DNA from: Clostridiales bacterium UBA7011
GTDB taxonomy: Bacteria; Bacillota; Clostridia; Oscillospirales; Butyricicoccaceae
Length of the DNA: 5,542 nt
Direction: 5' to 3'
NCBI GenBank assembly: GCA_002449635.1
Contig: DJXF01000081.1
Location: 1-5,542 of the forward strand
Shown here: positions 4,958 through 5,542 of the stretch, one piece after another
Position numbering within the stretch: position 1 is the stretch's first letter
How the letters are laid out: every line of letters begins with the position of its first letter
The notes under the pieces: generated by a model
Databases searched by the model: none
What the model was told of the DNA's origin: nothing
Seen by the model: only the letters and a program-made list of their open reading frames with translations
Made by a program: the position numbers and the translations under genes

Positions 4958-5512
4958 ATGAACATCAACAAAGCACTCTCTTATGTCGCGTTCGGATTTC
5001 TGTTCACACTGGTCAATCTGAACCTGAATTTCGGCACGATAACCGTCAATGTGTTTCCGGATTTTGTCGGCTGGATCCTGTTCTTCCTCGCGTTTGACGA
5101 GCTGGGAACGTATTTGGAAGGCAAGCGGTATATGAAATGGATTTCGCTCGGCATGATTATTCTGACGGCTGTCATTTGGGTGATGCGGATGATGAGCCCG
5201 GAGCTCGAGCTCAATATTCTGACGACCGCCGCAACGATTGTTTCGCTGGTCTACATGTTTATCCTCTTCGGCGCGCTCGAACAGGTCGCCCGGGACTATC
5301 AGTCCAAACGGGAATCCACGATCCGCATGCTGAAGATTGTCAACCTGATCCTCTATGTCGCTTTTGTCGTGACCGCACTCGGCTTTATCGCCGTGCAGCA
5401 GGCGGCGTGGGCAATGGTCGCCGCTGTGGTCGGCGCTGCCGCTTTGGTTGCCGCGATCATCACGCTCGTGGTGCTGTTTCAGCTGCGCAGGGAAATCAGG
5501 GAGCGCGGCTGA
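4958..5512 (+). CDS. Small polytopic membrane protein, about six transmembrane segments
   Basis: I do not recognise a named family. The 184-residue product is dominated by hydrophobic segments at about residues 6-26, 29-48, 59-77, 86-106, 124-146 and 150-174, which predicts a six-pass inner-membrane protein with a short basic C-terminus (RREIRERG). The second segment carries FPDFVGWILFFLAFDELG, a pattern of the kind seen in small uncharacterised clostridial membrane proteins. There is a charged cytoplasmic-like loop between segments 4 and 5 (ARDYQSKRESTIR). No catalytic or transporter motif is visible. The start at 4958 is set by GGAGG at 4946-4950; the alternative at 4937 adds seven residues. 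The gap of 65 bases after the DUF3592 gene holds no terminator hairpin or clear promoter, so the two are probably in one operon. Coding status is supported by RBS, hydrophobic pattern and length. Confidence 0.82.
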   Translation: MNINKALSYVAFGFLFTLVNLNLNFGTITVNVFPDFVGWILFFLAFDELGTYLEGKRYMKWISLGMIILTAVIWVMRMMSPELELNILTTAATIVSLVYMFILFGALEQVARDYQSKRESTIRMLKIVNLILYVAFVVTALGFIAVQQAAWAMVAAVVGAAALVAAIITLVVLFQLRREIRERG

Positions 5513-5519
5513 AGGAGGG
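5513..5519 (+). promoter_or_regulatory. Ribosome binding site for a gene running off the right edge
   Basis: AGGAGGG-type sequence (AAGGAGGG across 5512-5519) directly follows the TGA at 5510-5512 and lies eight bases before a TTG at 5528. This is a strong Shine-Dalgarno match. Confidence 0.65.
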
Positions 5520-5527
5520 ACCGGCGC

Positions 5528-5542
5528 TTGGAACGCGTGACG
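5528..5542 (+). CDS. Start of a downstream gene, TTG initiation, cut by window edge
   Basis: Only five codons are visible (TTG GAA CGC GTG ACG, reading M-E-R-V-T if TTG initiates). The start is inferred from the strong RBS at 5512-5519 with an eight-base spacing. A GTG at 5537 is too far from the RBS (17 bases) to be preferred. Nothing can be said about product; close spacing suggests it continues the same operon. Confidence 0.45.

Overview
The window carries seven recognisable protein genes plus the first codons of an eighth, all on the + strand. GC-rich third positions, strong GGAGG-type ribosome binding sites, short intergenic gaps, ATGA/GTGA overlaps and the protein families present suggest a high-GC clostridial Firmicute, perhaps a gut Oscillospiraceae/Ruminococcaceae-type organism. 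This taxonomic placement is an inference from family resemblance; there is no rRNA or other marker in the window. No rRNA, tRNA, CRISPR array, insertion sequence or phage gene was seen, and no gap without a gene exceeds about 175 bases.

Region 1 (1-468) is the end of a copper-homeostasis operon: the C-terminal part of a heavy-metal-associated (HMA) domain protein with a CPHC metal site, followed after one base by a CsoR-type Cu(I)-sensing repressor with a complete ligand set.

Region 2 (469-1880) is a self-contained glycolytic unit: a near-consensus sigma-A promoter with an extended -10, a leader of about 94 nt, a 394-residue 6-phosphofructokinase, and a hairpin with a short U-tract. The kinase has an unusual set of donor-site residues (GGNGT plus PKTIDND) and ends in a lysine-rich low-complexity tail encoded by a 9-bp tandem repeat.

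Region 3 (1903-3410) is a translationally coupled pair: a flavodoxin-fold oxidoreductase with a compact four-cysteine motif like that of iron-sulfur flavoproteins, then a nitrilase-superfamily amidase with an intact Glu-Lys-Cys triad. The two overlap by ATGA.

Region 4 (3457-5542) is a probable operon of poorly characterised genes. It starts with an MmcQ/YjbR-family protein (GTG start), which overlaps by GTGA a two-segment DUF3592-type membrane protein with a large unassigned C-terminal domain. A six-segment small membrane protein follows, and then a likely TTG-started gene cut by the window edge.

Most of the window looks like ordinary housekeeping or accessory chromosome. I found no convincing new defence or mobile system. 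The points most worth a second look are the phosphofructokinase donor site and tail, the four-cysteine flavoprotein coupled to an amidase, and the unassigned cytoplasmic domain of the DUF3592 protein.
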